Part shown: one piece after another, positions 44,713 through 55,350 of the stretch | Numbering within the stretch: position 1 is the first letter of the stretch | Layout of the letters: each line of letters opens with the position of its first letter | Assembly (NCBI GenBank): GCA_963920575.1 | Contig: OY986972.1 | Coordinates: 21,674,083 to 21,738,082 of the forward strand | From: Narthecium ossifragum | Taxonomy: Eukaryota; Streptophyta; Magnoliopsida; Dioscoreales; Nartheciaceae | DNA length: 64,000 bases | Direction of reading: 5' to 3' | Notes under the pieces: model-generated | The model's input: only the letters and a program-made list of their open reading frames with translations | Database searches by the model: none | What the model was told of the DNA's origin: nothing | Made by a program: the position numbers and the translations under genes

Positions 44713-45509
44713 GGGTTATTTGCATATACCCCCCCTGAAAAAGGTTTATTTTACGTATACCACCCTAAAAAAACAAAATTTGCATAAAAAACCTTGAAAA
44801 TCTTGATTATTTGCATATAGCCCCTCGGGTTACCCTAGTTTTATTTTCTCAGAGCATGGATGATTCTGGCTGCGCGTTCTTTTTGTGGTTGGATGAGGCT
44901 CACTTAACTGTTGATTTAAATCATTACATTGATCTTGAGAACCAGCTACTAAGGAGATTCGATGCTGTCGAGGAAAAACTGCAAACATCAATTGCAAGTT
45001 TAGGGAGGAAAATTGATTGTGCCAATGAAACAATGCAAAGTGCAAGGAGATGGGGTGAAAGCATCGACAAGATGGAAAAAAACTGTGTCCAAAATGGTTG
45101 TGAGCATACATGCTCAGTTTATCTTCATTATCATGTTAATTGTAATCAAGTTTGTACTCTAAGCAATTGTGCTTTGTAATCAAGGGCAAATGTTACCTGT
45201 GAATTGTTAATTGAAATCAAGGTTGTAATCCAAGGCTGAATATGTTAGCTATTGGTTGTAATCAAGGTTGCAGTATCTGCTTTGTAGTGCATGGTTGTAA
45301 TCAATGCAAATAAAAATGTGATTTCCATTGCAGCTAATGTATTTCCGCCGTTAGCCTCCGTTAGCTTGCACACGGAATATTCCATTCCCAAGTAACCCGA
45401 GGGGCTATATGCAAATAATCAAGATTTTCAAGGTTTTTTATGCAAATTTTGTTTTTTTAGGGTGGTATACGTAAAATAAACCTTTTTGAGGGGTATATGC
45501 AAATAACCC
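44713..45509. mobile_element. Mutator-like (MULE) non-autonomous element with long inverted ends, carrying a gene fragment
   Basis: The ends begin GGGTTATTTGCATATACCCC on both sides and stay nearly identical for about 118 bp (44713-44831 and 45393-45509). A perfect 9-bp duplication AATATTAAA flanks them (44704-44712 and 45510-45518), the Mutator hallmark. The close match of the two arms suggests a young insertion. The interior (about 560 bp) carries a coding fragment at 44855-45177. Confidence 0.92.
44855..45177 (+). pseudogene. Fragment of a GRF-zinc-finger/coiled-coil/membrane-anchor type protein gene, captured in the MULE
   Basis: The frame starts MDDSGCAFFLWLDEAH, like the end of a GRF-type zinc finger (C-x-FF-x-W-x-D). 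A coiled-coil-like stretch follows (LENQLLRRFDAVEEKLQTS, IASLGRKIDCANETM). In another frame at about 45095-45160 a hydrophobic tail is legible (AQFIFIIMLIVIKFVL) before a stop. One extra A in the A-run near 45075 explains the shift. Plants have many small proteins with this layout, of unknown function. The assignment is by pattern only. Confidence 0.55.
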
Positions 45510-45865
45510 AATATTAAAAGGCATACACTTAAAAAAGAGAGCAGATGGGCAATTCTGTGGAGAAGCATGAACATCTGCACGCATAAGTGTGGCCCCTCAA
45601 ACGCCATTTTAGCATACTAAATTGGAGAAGTTCATAAGTATTTGGTTTACTGATCTTAATATGGCTGAACATGACAGCAACAGATGATCAGGTACAGATG
45701 TAAGAACAGAAGCAAGACTGTAAACAAATAAAATTAGGTGATAAATCATCAAGAAGGTCCCCAAGAGCTTACGATCTTTTATGGGCATCCAGATCCTCAT
45801 GGAACCATTGTAGCTCAAAATTTTCAGCATGTCATGTTTCGATGTGGAACCATATTTCCTATCAT

Positions 45866-46681
45866 AGGCATGCAAAACAATTGCAGTTAGCAAGTACTTA
45901 AGGAGCTTTTGAAACTTTAAAAACTGCAATGATAACAAAAGACAACTAGCTATTCAAAATTTTACCAGGCTTTTCGCAACATCTTTTACAAGGTACAAGA
46001 TGATAGCTGCAGAAAATTTTATGGCTGAAGAAAATAAGAGCATGCGTTGCTTGTGCTTGCAAGAAGAAAAGCCAGGTCTCATAATTTATTACAACAATGT
46101 ACACGGGATGACACCTAGAGTTGTTTGAAACATTTTGCCTTTCATCCTTGTACAATTCAAGTGTACAAGGTTACTCCTATTGCTCTTTAATACAGTAGTT
46201 ATGTGCTGCATAGGAAAGGGCAAAGGATCCAGGACTGGCTGCAATAACAGATGAGAAATGTTTGAAGGTCAATTCCAGTACATTCGCTCAGCAGGCTAAA
46301 ATGATATAGGGAAAAAAATAGCTGAGGTTGAATGTAAATAAGCAATTTTTTCTTCACAGAAAATGGTAAGAACCAGAAGAGAAAATTAGTATACAGGAAT
46401 GAAGAGATGACTTTATTCTGCACGAGGAATTAATTACCTCAAACCAATTTCAGTAATCAATAGAGTCTCATGTACATAATCCTGAAGTAAGGATTATGTT
46501 CAATCAATTAGCTCAAGGAAGAAAAGAATGGAATCGAATGGAATAAGAATGTTCCTAAGAATTTAATCACTTGAGGAACTCAGCTTTACCTAGTCTCCAT
46601 GTAAAGCCATGGAACTGAGACGAACATACTCAGCTGGAAGCTTCAACTTCAAACAGTTTCAAGTCATTCATGCCAATGTGA
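45866..46681. other. Spacer, 3' side of the PPR gene
   Basis: AT-rich with no recognised gene; part is likely the 3' UTR of the minus-strand PPR gene. Confidence 0.45.
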
Positions 46682-48958
46682 TCAGGTGGATGCATGTCTA
46701 GCTTCCGTCATCTCCAGCCACAAAAGGTCTAACATGACATATATATCATCTGTTTCTGGATGAGACCTGTCTGCTACTACAAAAATCCTAACAGTTCCTT
46801 TTACCTTGATCCAGCTCTTTCCAGGAGATTTTCTCACATGATGGCTTCTCATCAACTTCCTTAGTCTCATGACATCATCCCAACAGTTAGAAGAAGCAAA
46901 TATATTGCATAATAAGACATGAGCTGTAGAGTTGGAAGGGTCCATCTTTAGAATCCTTTCAGCTACTCTCTTTCCAATATCCACATTCTTGTAAACACTG
47001 CATGCAGCTAGCAGCGTCTTCCACATTACAATATCTGGTTCAAAGGCCATCTGACCAATAAATCTTTCAGCCTCGCTTAACCTGCCAGCACGGGCAAGCA
47101 AATCAACTACACACGAGCAATGCTCTCTTGTAGGTGCAATGCCATATTCAGATTCCATTCTTTCATAGAAAAACAGCCCTTCACGTACCAAACCATCACG
47201 GCTGCAAGCAGTAAGAACGCCAACAAGACTTATCTGATTTGGCTTAACTCCCAAGCTCTGCATTTCCTTGAAAAGCTCTAGAGCTTCTTTGCCATACCCA
47301 AATTGAGCATAGCCAACAATCAAACTGCTCCATGAAAATACATCACAATCATTTCGAACCAACTCAAACAACTTCCTGCCATCTTCCAAGCTTCCACATT
47401 TGGCATATGCATCAATCAGACTATTCCTAACCACCACATCAGACTCAAGCCCATCTTTTAAGGCATAGCCATGAATCTGCATTGTAGTTTCGAGATACCC
47501 CAAGTAAGCACTAGCACTTAACATACTACTTAAAGTGATTCGATCAACCTTTTTGTTCGAATAAAACATTGCTTTTGACAAGCAAAATATCTCTTCTGGT
47601 TGTTTGTGCTGCAAGCATGCTGTAAAGATAGTGTTCCACGAGATAATATCTTTGTTGCTCTTCATCTCTTCAAAGAGTGCAAAGGTAGTAGTCAGATCTG
47701 AACACTTACTGTACATAGCAAGCAAGCTATTACACACTGCAATGTCATTTTCAAATCCCATCTTGACTACATAGCAATGAAACAGTCGCCCCTGAAAAAA
47801 GGAAGCAGGGCTCGTGCAGGTGCAAAGCAAGCAACGAACAGTAATGCCATCAGGTTGAAGCCCCAAACCACTTAGCTCCAAAAAGAATAGCATCACTTCA
47901 CTTATAAAACCACCATTAGCAAATGCACCTATGATCGAATTCCATGAAACCATGTCAGGCATCTCTATTTGATAAAATGCTTTCTTCGCACAATCCAAGC
48001 TCCCACACCTAGCATACATGTCACTCAAGGAACAACCAGCATGTTCATCACTCTCCAGTCCATATTTCACACAAAGACCATGTAGCTGCTCTCCAAAGTC
48101 CAAATGAGGTAGAATGCCACAAGCGCTAAACGCACTACCAAAATGGAATTCATTTGGGTGGTGAACACCAGTTCCAAACATTTCTTTGAATAGAAGAAGT
48201 GCCTCCAACTCACGACCCTGTTGCGCAAGACTGGCAATCATTGAACCCCAAGAGACCAAATCCTTCTCTTTAATCCTCTCAAACAAAACCAAAGCACAAT
48301 CAGCTCGGTCACACTTCGAATACATCATAACAAGTGCATTGCTCACAAGAAGATCAGGGTCAGAATCCAGCTTCAGTAGATGCCCATGCAACTGCTTTCC
48401 AAGCTCCAAGTCCCCCAAACCCGAGGAAGCTCTGACTACATTTCCCAATGAGAACTTATCGGGGAAAAACCCTGCTCTAAGCAGTCCCAGATAAAACCCT
48501 ACGGCCTCCAACTCCCTCCGGCCCTGAGAGAACCCCGAAATCATCGCACTCCATGAAACAAGATTCTTCTCGGGCATTGCATCGAACAGACGGAGCGCAT
48601 CATCCAGAGCGCCACATTTGCCATAGGCAGTGAGAATGTGGTTGTGGAGGACGACATTGGAGGGGGTCTGGGAGGCAGAGATGTGGCGGTGGACGAGGAG
48701 GGTGTGGCGCAGAGAGTGAAGAGAGGAGGCAGCGTGGAGGAGGTGGGCATAAGTGCTGGGATAGAGGTGGAAGAGAGGGAACTCGGAACGGAGAGTGTCA
48801 AAGGCTTGGAGGGCTTCGGAGAAGCGCTTCTGCTTGCAGAGGTGGCTGATGAGGTCGTTGGAGGACTGTTGGGTTTTGAAAGGATGACAGGAGGATGAGA
48901 GGTGGCGGGAAGCTGTTGAAAAAAGTAGCCGTTGAGGATGTTTGAACTTGGAGATCAT
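46682..48958 (-). CDS. Pentatricopeptide repeat protein, PLS class, E/E+ type
   Basis: A single-exon 758-residue protein. The N-terminus (MISKFKHPQRLLFSTASRHLSSS) is basic with serines and looks like a mitochondrial presequence. PLS repeats cover about residues 70-640 (for example VVLHNHILTAYGKCGALDDALRLFDAM, LVSWSAMISGFS, VFSWSSLIVGYAQ). The E motif (IVMWKTLLAACSVYKNVDIG) and E+ motif (SWIKVKGTVRIFVVADRSHP) follow, and the protein ends soon after, so there is no DYW deaminase domain. Proteins of this type usually recruit a separate DYW protein for C-to-U editing of organelle RNA. The start lies just before the presequence. No break is seen. Confidence 0.92.
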   Translation of the reverse strand: MISKFKHPQRLLFSTASRHLSSSCHPFKTQQSSNDLISHLCKQKRFSEALQAFDTLRSEFPLFHLYPSTYAHLLHAASSLHSLRHTLLVHRHISASQTPSNVVLHNHILTAYGKCGALDDALRLFDAMPEKNLVSWSAMISGFSQGRRELEAVGFYLGLLRAGFFPDKFSLGNVVRASSGLGDLELGKQLHGHLLKLDSDPDLLVSNALVMMYSKCDRADCALVLFERIKEKDLVSWGSMIASLAQQGRELEALLLFKEMFGTGVHHPNEFHFGSAFSACGILPHLDFGEQLHGLCVKYGLESDEHAGCSLSDMYARCGSLDCAKKAFYQIEMPDMVSWNSIIGAFANGGFISEVMLFFLELSGLGLQPDGITVRCLLCTCTSPASFFQGRLFHCYVVKMGFENDIAVCNSLLAMYSKCSDLTTTFALFEEMKSNKDIISWNTIFTACLQHKQPEEIFCLSKAMFYSNKKVDRITLSSMLSASAYLGYLETTMQIHGYALKDGLESDVVVRNSLIDAYAKCGSLEDGRKLFELVRNDCDVFSWSSLIVGYAQFGYGKEALELFKEMQSLGVKPNQISLVGVLTACSRDGLVREGLFFYERMESEYGIAPTREHCSCVVDLLARAGRLSEAERFIGQMAFEPDIVMWKTLLAACSVYKNVDIGKRVAERILKMDPSNSTAHVLLCNIFASSNCWDDVMRLRKLMRSHHVRKSPGKSWIKVKGTVRIFVVADRSHPETDDIYVMLDLLWLEMTEARHAST

Positions 48959-49340
48959 TGTTTTCCAGAGCCGGGGACTCCCGGGGTCCTACTCCTATAT
49001 ACAAAGCATCTGCACGTGTTTGGCACGTGTGTTTGAAACTTTGAATACATGTGCATCTCCCTCGCTTTTTTCTTACTGCTAAAAATATGAAACGTAGAAT
49101 CACTCAGGAAAAAACACAGTAGAAATAAACTGCACAAGAACAAATTGAAACATTTTCAAGCTAATATTTGAATATGAGATCTGTAACATCTGTTCAAAAT
49201 GTCGTGATCGACGATGATTTACATTAACGGCAAGTTCCAAAAATTAGCTTGGCATCAACCATGCAGCACATCTGAATATAAGCTGAGAAACAAAAACCTA
49301 TAGCCAATGACATCGTTCAAAACATGGTGAATGGAGACAG
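48959..49340. other. Spacer between PPR and TDP2-like genes
   Basis: Includes the PPR leader and the TDP2-like 3' UTR, both on the minus strand; nothing else seen. Confidence 0.5.
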
Positions 49341-51882
49341 TTACAGGCTGCATATTGTTAGAAGTAGACCATAGTGGTCACTAGGCAAAACTGGGAGCAC
49401 CAATTTTTTTAACTCGTTTCTGACTTTCTTATCTTTGCAGTAGGAAAGCCCTGGGATTGCTTCCGTTCCAATCATCTCGATGCTTTTGATCTTAAAGTCG
49501 CTCAAGCTACAAATGAACCGATCCAGTCTCTTCTGCAATGCTCGATTGCCTGACAGCATCTTGTTGGCTTTGGTATCGTAAGTCCAACCACTCTCCCCGG
49601 GCTTAAGCTCAGCCCAAACATCCACCCACCCCTCTGGTAGAGGGAAAGAGCCGTCCCGCTTGTCATCCCAGTTCATGTCGCCGCCAAACACGACGTTTGG
49701 AGAGTCTTTCAGAAGGCTGACTGCCTGTTTAGCCTGAGCTACGCGTTCAGTGCTATACATTTGATCCCATTTAGGAGGGGCAGGGCTTGGACTCTCTAGG
49801 TGACTCGTGGCAATTACCAACTCCTTGCCCATTCCACTATCAATGTTAGCTAAGCATAGCTCCCTACCCATTATGGAGTTGGAGAAAGGTATGCAGTTGA
49901 AAGCTTTCACAGGCAATTTGCTCATCTGCAAAAGTTGGTGTTCACATTCATAGTAAACAAACAAAATATAATATCAATTTCATGGAGAAGCATGAAAAAT
50001 CACCTGCATGCAAAAGTATGCCCTCTCATTTGCCATATCCTGTGATACTGAACACTTATACGCTTTCCACCAGCTTGAATTTTGGAAAAGTCTATAGATA
50101 TTTGGTGTAACCTCCTACAATAAGACCATAGTGATGCTGGCATAATGGTCATGGAAGATGATAGCGGTAGATGATTAGCCACAATTAGATGTAAAGGGCA
50201 GAAGTAATACCTGTAAACAAATGAAATCCGGCGAATGATGCTCAATAAGGTCTCCAAGAGCTTGCATCCTTTTACTGCCTTCCAGATCTTCCCGGAACCA
50301 GACATTATAGCTCAAAATCTTCAGCATGCCCTGATTTGAAGTTGGAGCAGCATTTCCTGTCACAGGAATGCAAAGAGTTTGCAGTTAACACAAAGAGCCA
50401 GGTCTATCACTTTCTTCAGATGATGTGCACAGGACAATACAAGTCCTTTCCAAATCCTGACGATAAGCAAGTATTCACAGGAGGACCAAAACAACACATT
50501 AGAATTAAAAAGATTAACAAACATCAATCCACATATTCTAACAGTTTGAATAGGTAGATTACATGCTCCTAGCACCAATCTCCAAGGAGATGATAAATTA
50601 CCTGATCATAAAGCACTATTGAAATCACAGCACCAATGGCAGCAATTTCATGAATAAACTCCAAAATCTTTCGGAGAAAATTGTACATCTGTGAATAAAC
50701 TCCAAAATCTTTTGGTCGAAGCTAGCAGCAATCTTTACCTTCAGAGTTTATGTAGAAAATTTAAGAATCAAACTGAAATAACCATGAATCAATGGTCTGA
50801 CACAATTGGATTTGAAGGTAATTTAACAACCATTTACTTTTTTGGAGAATGACAAGACTCTCCTTTGATTGAATTCATGCAGCACTGGTTATTCACTGCA
50901 AGTTAATTGGTTGCTTCAAATTAACATGAATCCCCTTTAGCTCTCTACCTCCCAATAGTCTAGATTCTTTGAGCGAGAAGAACATAGTCTACTGTCATGT
51001 AAAAGTATGATTTATTTATAGCTCAATTGTAGCATAACCTTACCTAGAACTAGTGTAGGACCAAAAAATAAAATCTCCACAAAAGCAAACAAAAAAGTAT
51101 ACGTTGACAATGCATCACATACCTTCAATACAAGTTTATTATGACAATCAAGAACACCAGGCCTTTCACCCTTAAAACCTTAATATATAAGCTACATAAC
51201 TATCATCATTCCCTTTCATGAAAACAGGTTTCTGGCATGATTATCTTAAGAGACGAATCAACTTCAAGCATCACGCAAAGAATCCAACAAAGAACATAGC
51301 ATTTAACGACATGCATTTTATCAAACACATCGCACCCATTAAAACAGCGCAACAATAATCGGACCAAACAAATTGGCAAAGAAAGAACCCACCAACGGCC
51401 CTGATGACCACCACCTCGTCCTCCTCCATCCTCGCCACCTTCTCGGGGTGTTGGCGCTGGCGGTCTTCACCACGTGACTTCACGGTGAGGGGGCGTTTGC
51501 TGCCGCAGCGCTGGAGAGGGAAGAAAACGGACCCGACGGAGGGGTCGGCGAGCTCGTCAGGCTCGAGGTCGATAACAGCTGACGGGAAGAAGAAGGGGCC
51601 GTTCCGGCGGGTGCCACAAACGTCACACGACGTGCTCTGTGTTGGGTTGGAGAAGGTGCACGCCCTGCACGACCACGTCCTAGGAGTAAGAGCAGCAGAA
51701 GAAGATGGAGATGGAGATGGAGACGGCGAAGTGGATATGGAAGAAGATGAGGAGGTGCCAGCGGCGGGGAGGCGATGAGAACGGAAAGAGTCGCAGATGC
51801 AGCATCGGAGGGTCTCGGTGGACGGGTTGAGGAAGGTGCACTTGGCGCAGGCCCAGGAAGAAGAAGAGGAGGAGGAGGCCAT
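49341..51882 (-). CDS. TDP2: Tyrosyl-DNA phosphodiesterase 2-like protein with two RanBP2-type zinc fingers, four exons
   Basis: Exons: 51393-51882, 50211-50356, 50004-50114 and 49341-49925, giving 443 codons plus stop; all junctions are GT-AG and in frame. Two RanBP2-type zinc fingers lie near residues 10-30 (WACAKCTFLNP, C12, C15, C27, C30) and 68-93 (WSCRACTFSNP). The endonuclease/exonuclease/phosphatase domain follows with KILSYNVWF, the catalytic glutamate in CLQE (213), SHLES (290-294), GGDMNW (330-335) and SDHYGL (431-436). TDP2 removes topoisomerase II from DNA 5' ends; the plant form with zinc fingers is conserved but less studied. I start at MASSSSSSSW because it precedes the first zinc finger; the open frame extends upstream through a duplicated leader. 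Confidence 0.9.
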
Positions 51883-51884
51883 AT

Positions 51885-51986
51885 GGAGTTGGGACTTCGG
51901 AACTTGGGAAACGGTTCGTATGGAGAACATTGGGAGGAGTTGGGACTTGGGAACTTGGGAAAGGGTTCGTATGGGGAACATGGACC
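51885..51986. repeat. 51-bp tandem duplication in the TDP2-like leader
   Basis: GGAGTTGGGACTT(C/G)GGAACTTGGGAAA(C/G)GGTTCGTATGG(A/G)GAACAT occurs twice (from 51885 and 51936). As 51 is a multiple of three, the minus-strand frame stays open through both copies and joins the coding frame. Confidence 0.9.
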
Positions 51987-52334
51987 GATCACTATTCTGA
52001 AACGAAGAAGTTTAACCGCCGGAGTGCCACTTTTGTTAATTAAGAAGGGGTTTGGCTTGACTCAAAGACCACCTTTTAAGAATGCTCCCTCCATAATTTA
52101 TTCTCATGTAATCCTTGAACTTTTATCATTCCTTTTTTTTTTTTAATTATCAGTTCTCAAATAGTTGAATTTTTTTTTATTTGATTCCTTTTTTTTTAAT
52201 CTATGTTACTCTCTTGATTTAGTATTGATTAAGAAAAGATTTTGATGAAGCTTTTGTTGTCAGCGTTCTTTTTGTCGTTAGCATACTTTAATAGCCAGAC
52301 GATCTGATCCTGCTCAAGGCCTGACATATCAAAG
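51987..52334. other. TDP2-like promoter side
   Basis: AT-rich. It ends in GACATATCAAAG (52323-52334), the left target duplication of the LINE that follows. Confidence 0.5.
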
Positions 52335-52353
52335 GATTACGTTTAATGGTACT

Positions 52354-53379
52354 ATGCAGGCAAACATAGGTATCCCTCCACAGCCACCGGACATCGGTAT
52401 CCCTCACCTATCGCCGTCGAACGGACATGCGATCAGACACTCATGGGTGAGTGTTGCCGGTCAAGGGGTGACACACTCTAAATATGTCACTAAAGAAGAA
52501 CTCTATCGGATTGGGCGATCGGCAAAACTGGACCGAGCGGTAGTTTCGGCGAAGGTACTGGCGAGGGGTAGAGCTCGCTGGCAGCACACCCTGTTTGGAG
52601 GATTCATGGGTGGCGGAGTTGGGATCGAGTTTCTCTGTCGTCGGCTTGCAAGGATGTGGAGGATCTCGACGCCATTCTTGGTGGTGAATCGTATGGATGG
52701 AGTGTTCGCATTCAAGTTTGGGAGTGAAGACGACCTGATGCTCATCTTGATAAGAGGCCCTTGGATGGTGGACGGGAAAACTCTCTCTCTGATAAGATGG
52801 AGGTACTGCTTCAGGCCCCGCGCAGTGGACTTCACTTCAGCTCTGGTGTGGATGCGGATTCTAGACTTGGCTTTTGAATTCTCAGAACGAGAAGCCATCC
52901 TCTCAATAGCATTGCGAGCAGGGACCCCTATTGCTATTCATAGTTCAACTAAGTTCATGGATAGAGGCAGGTATGCACGGGTATGTGTGGAAGTTGATTT
53001 ATCCCAACCAGCCCTACTAGAGACATTGGTGGAGTATGAGGATTCTGAGGGAAGATTGATAACATATACACATCCATTGGTTTATGAGAACGTACCTCCG
53101 TGTGGTCACTGTGGGTGCTTGGGACATAGACTTGTTGAATGCTTACTGAAGAAGGCTGCATCAATGGAAACACCAGTTCATGGTGGCAGTGATCCAATGG
53201 AGGTTACTCAGCAAGGAGGAATGTCATTTGCAACCAGCTCATGTGAAAGGGCCTATGGAACTAGTTCCAAAGAGTTTGGATGGCAAACAGTGCAAACAAG
53301 GAGGAGAATCCCCCCTACTCGACCAATAGTGCATGGCGCAAAACCACCAATGGTGGCGGCGAGAGAAAAGGGATTTTAG
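52354..53379 (+). CDS. LINE ORF1 protein (DUF4283 plus CCHC zinc knuckle)
   Basis: A 341-residue open frame. A DUF4283-like domain spans about residues 60-200 (VVSAKVLARGR, FLVVNRMDGVFAFKFGSEDD, ILIRGPWMVDGKTLSLIRW). A zinc knuckle of the form CGHCGCLGHRLVEC follows at about 250-263. This is the ORF1 layout of plant L1-type LINEs, an RNA-binding chaperone in the retrotransposition particle. The frame is open, but the element lacks a reverse transcriptase. It should be masked rather than counted as a host gene. Confidence 0.85.
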   Translation: MQANIGIPPQPPDIGIPHLSPSNGHAIRHSWVSVAGQGVTHSKYVTKEELYRIGRSAKLDRAVVSAKVLARGRARWQHTLFGGFMGGGVGIEFLCRRLARMWRISTPFLVVNRMDGVFAFKFGSEDDLMLILIRGPWMVDGKTLSLIRWRYCFRPRAVDFTSALVWMRILDLAFEFSEREAILSIALRAGTPIAIHSSTKFMDRGRYARVCVEVDLSQPALLETLVEYEDSEGRLITYTHPLVYENVPPCGHCGCLGHRLVECLLKKAASMETPVHGGSDPMEVTQQGGMSFATSSCERAYGTSSKEFGWQTVQTRRRIPPTRPIVHGAKPPMVAAREKGF

Positions 53380-54141
53380 GAGAAGGGGAAGACGATGGAG
53401 CAGCTTAGAGGAGATGCCTCGCGGGTACAGGGGACCAGATCGGATAGCACCGACATGTGGATGGATCAGGATCATGAGAATATTCCTAAGGCAAGGGTTG
53501 AGATGCTGGGGAAAGGGGATCTCATAGCTGGAAAAGGGAAGGAGATAGATAAGTCGAAGGTAGGGGCGGCAGTGGGATTAAGGTATAAGGGGAAGGGGTT
53601 AATTGTGTGGAAGAAGGTTGGGTCGAATATGGGGGAACTGAATAGTTTTGGGCCTCTATAACACTTGGGCCCAATTGAAGATGATGTTATAGTTGAGATG
53701 TCTTTACATGAGAGGGGGTGGTATGTAAAGGAGAGCGGTAGGCTTCACATGCCCGGTCCACCAGTAGTTCCTAAAGGGTCCCATGGAGAAGCTTCTTGAG
53801 CTCCGACCATAGAGGAAAGGGATATAGAAGTGGGGGACCTGCGGGAGAGGCACATGGTAGGCTTTGAGCTTATCCAGGCTACACTCTTGAGGGAGAGTGG
53901 TGGTGGATGGCTACCTCCGACAGGGACGCAGGCCACCCTCCATGGAGATTATGCTCGATGGCGTAGGCCACCCTCCGAACTTCACATCTCAACGAGTTGA
54001 TGCGGTGGTAGAAGGTGGACATCCTCCGGGCTTCACGCCGCCGAGGGCCATTGAAGATGTGTGTATATCAGATACAAGGGTTGGGAATGACGCTAAGCGT
54101 TTGAAGTGGGGGGACGCCGGGGGAGGTGTCTCCTCATCAAG

Positions 54142-54789
54142 TGTGAGGACCTGTCTTTCTATTCCTCGGTTGACCGCTTGGGTCGAGCCTGTGACTCGTT
54201 GTGGACCGCAAGGGCAATTTGGTAAATTGCTCCTTGTTGGTTTGTTTCACACTCGCATGGTGCACACACAGCTCCAATGTTTGATTTACGTGTTTGCTAG
54301 AACCCTAGGCGGGCTTGGGATCGAAAGATCCAAGCTCAGGCGCCAGGATCCCATTTTTTGGGGCAGCTGGCGGCCCGTGTGCGATCGATCGCTCAGCCTT
54401 GTGTCGGTGGTCAGTGTGGCCGACGTGTTCAGATAAGGACGCGAACCGACTTAACCTGGCCCAGTCTGATCGATCGGTCCCTAGAGCAATCGATCGGACT
54501 CGAGCCTATAAATAGCCCGCGACCTTCCCCTGTTTTTCCGGTTTGCTCACGTCTTCTTCTTCCCCTCCGTTCTCCCTCCTCTGGCCATCGTTTGGGAGCT
54601 TGAAGGCTTGCTGGACTCGTGGCAACGAGAAGAAGATCCTTGGCAGCTGAGGAGTGCGCTTCCGGTAGGTTTCTACCTATTTGAGTTAGTTTAGGGGTTT
54701 TCTCTTAATCTAGCCGTTAGATCTTGTTGTTCTTGGTGTTTTTGGATGCCTCTAGCTTAGTGTAATTTATGTTGTAAGTTTCATAAGTT
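54142..54789 (+). mobile_element. Probable LTR fragment inserted in the LINE
   Basis: The segment starts TGTGAGGACCTG, a common start of plant gypsy LTRs. A good TATA box in GAGCCTATAAATAGCCC (54503-54519) is followed by a CT-rich leader. GATCGATCG motifs occur at 54381-54389, 54467-54475 and 54488-54496. The 3' limit and a target duplication are not clear, so solo or truncated LTR is a guess. Confidence 0.45.
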
Positions 54790-54929
54790 TTGCTTGAGAT
54801 TTTAGTAGGCTATGAAGTGTATGAACAGGGGGGCTGGGATCCTTTCTACCTGCAACGACATGTGAGGTGGCAAATCCACGAGTACTTACTGCTTAATTGG
54901 AAGGGGAGATCACGTAGAGAAAGAGAAGC

Positions 54930-55350
54930 AAGGAACAAGATATGTATTCAAGTTGATGCCTCAATGACACGTGGAACTGGGCTGCGGGAATTGGTGTTGT
55001 GGGTAGGGACAAGGAGGGTCCTCTATCATGGGCTTACTCTGCTTTTTGCTTCAGTTCCTTCTATACTTAACGGGGAACTAGTGGCAATTAAATATGGAAT
55101 GATGCAAGCTTTCGAGAGAGGAGAGAAGCATATTGTAATAGAAACGGATTCTAAGTTTGCAGTGGAAATTGATTAAAGGTAAAGCTCCTTGGTCAGTTGA
55201 GGTAGTCAATGATTTAAAGAAAGTTTGGAACTGAATGGACAGGTTTGTAGAGATCCAAATTATACACATTCCAAGGAAGGAGAATTATGGAGCGGACTGG
55301 ATGACGAGAGAGTCTCACATTTTGGGGTTATCTATGGCTTGTATGGGTTC
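54930..55350 (+). pseudogene. LINE RNase H remnant
   Basis: Readable pieces: QVDASMTRGTG and, in a second frame, GIGVVGRDKEG; then LNGELVAIKYGM, IVIETDSKFAVE; then in another frame IHIPRKENYGADWMTRESHI. These are the RNase H catalytic regions and C-terminal helix of a plant LINE, with at least three frameshifts or stops. Confidence 0.8.

Larger units (their letters stand above)
44040..45865 (-). pseudogene. TDP2-like pseudogene (exons 2-4 remnants), interrupted by a Mutator-like element
   Basis: Exon 2 remnant at about 45718-45863 (minus strand) still encodes MLKILSYNG, but W-F and the following residues are frameshifted. An exon 3 remnant lies at about 45556-45645 and exon 4 remnants at about 44050-44430, including the 3' end with the TGACCACTATGGTC phrase that corresponds to SDHYGLL. 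Exon 1 with the zinc fingers is absent. The intact paralogue is at 49341-51882. The 797 bp element at 44713-45509 sits between the exon 4 and exon 3 remnants. Confidence 0.75.
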
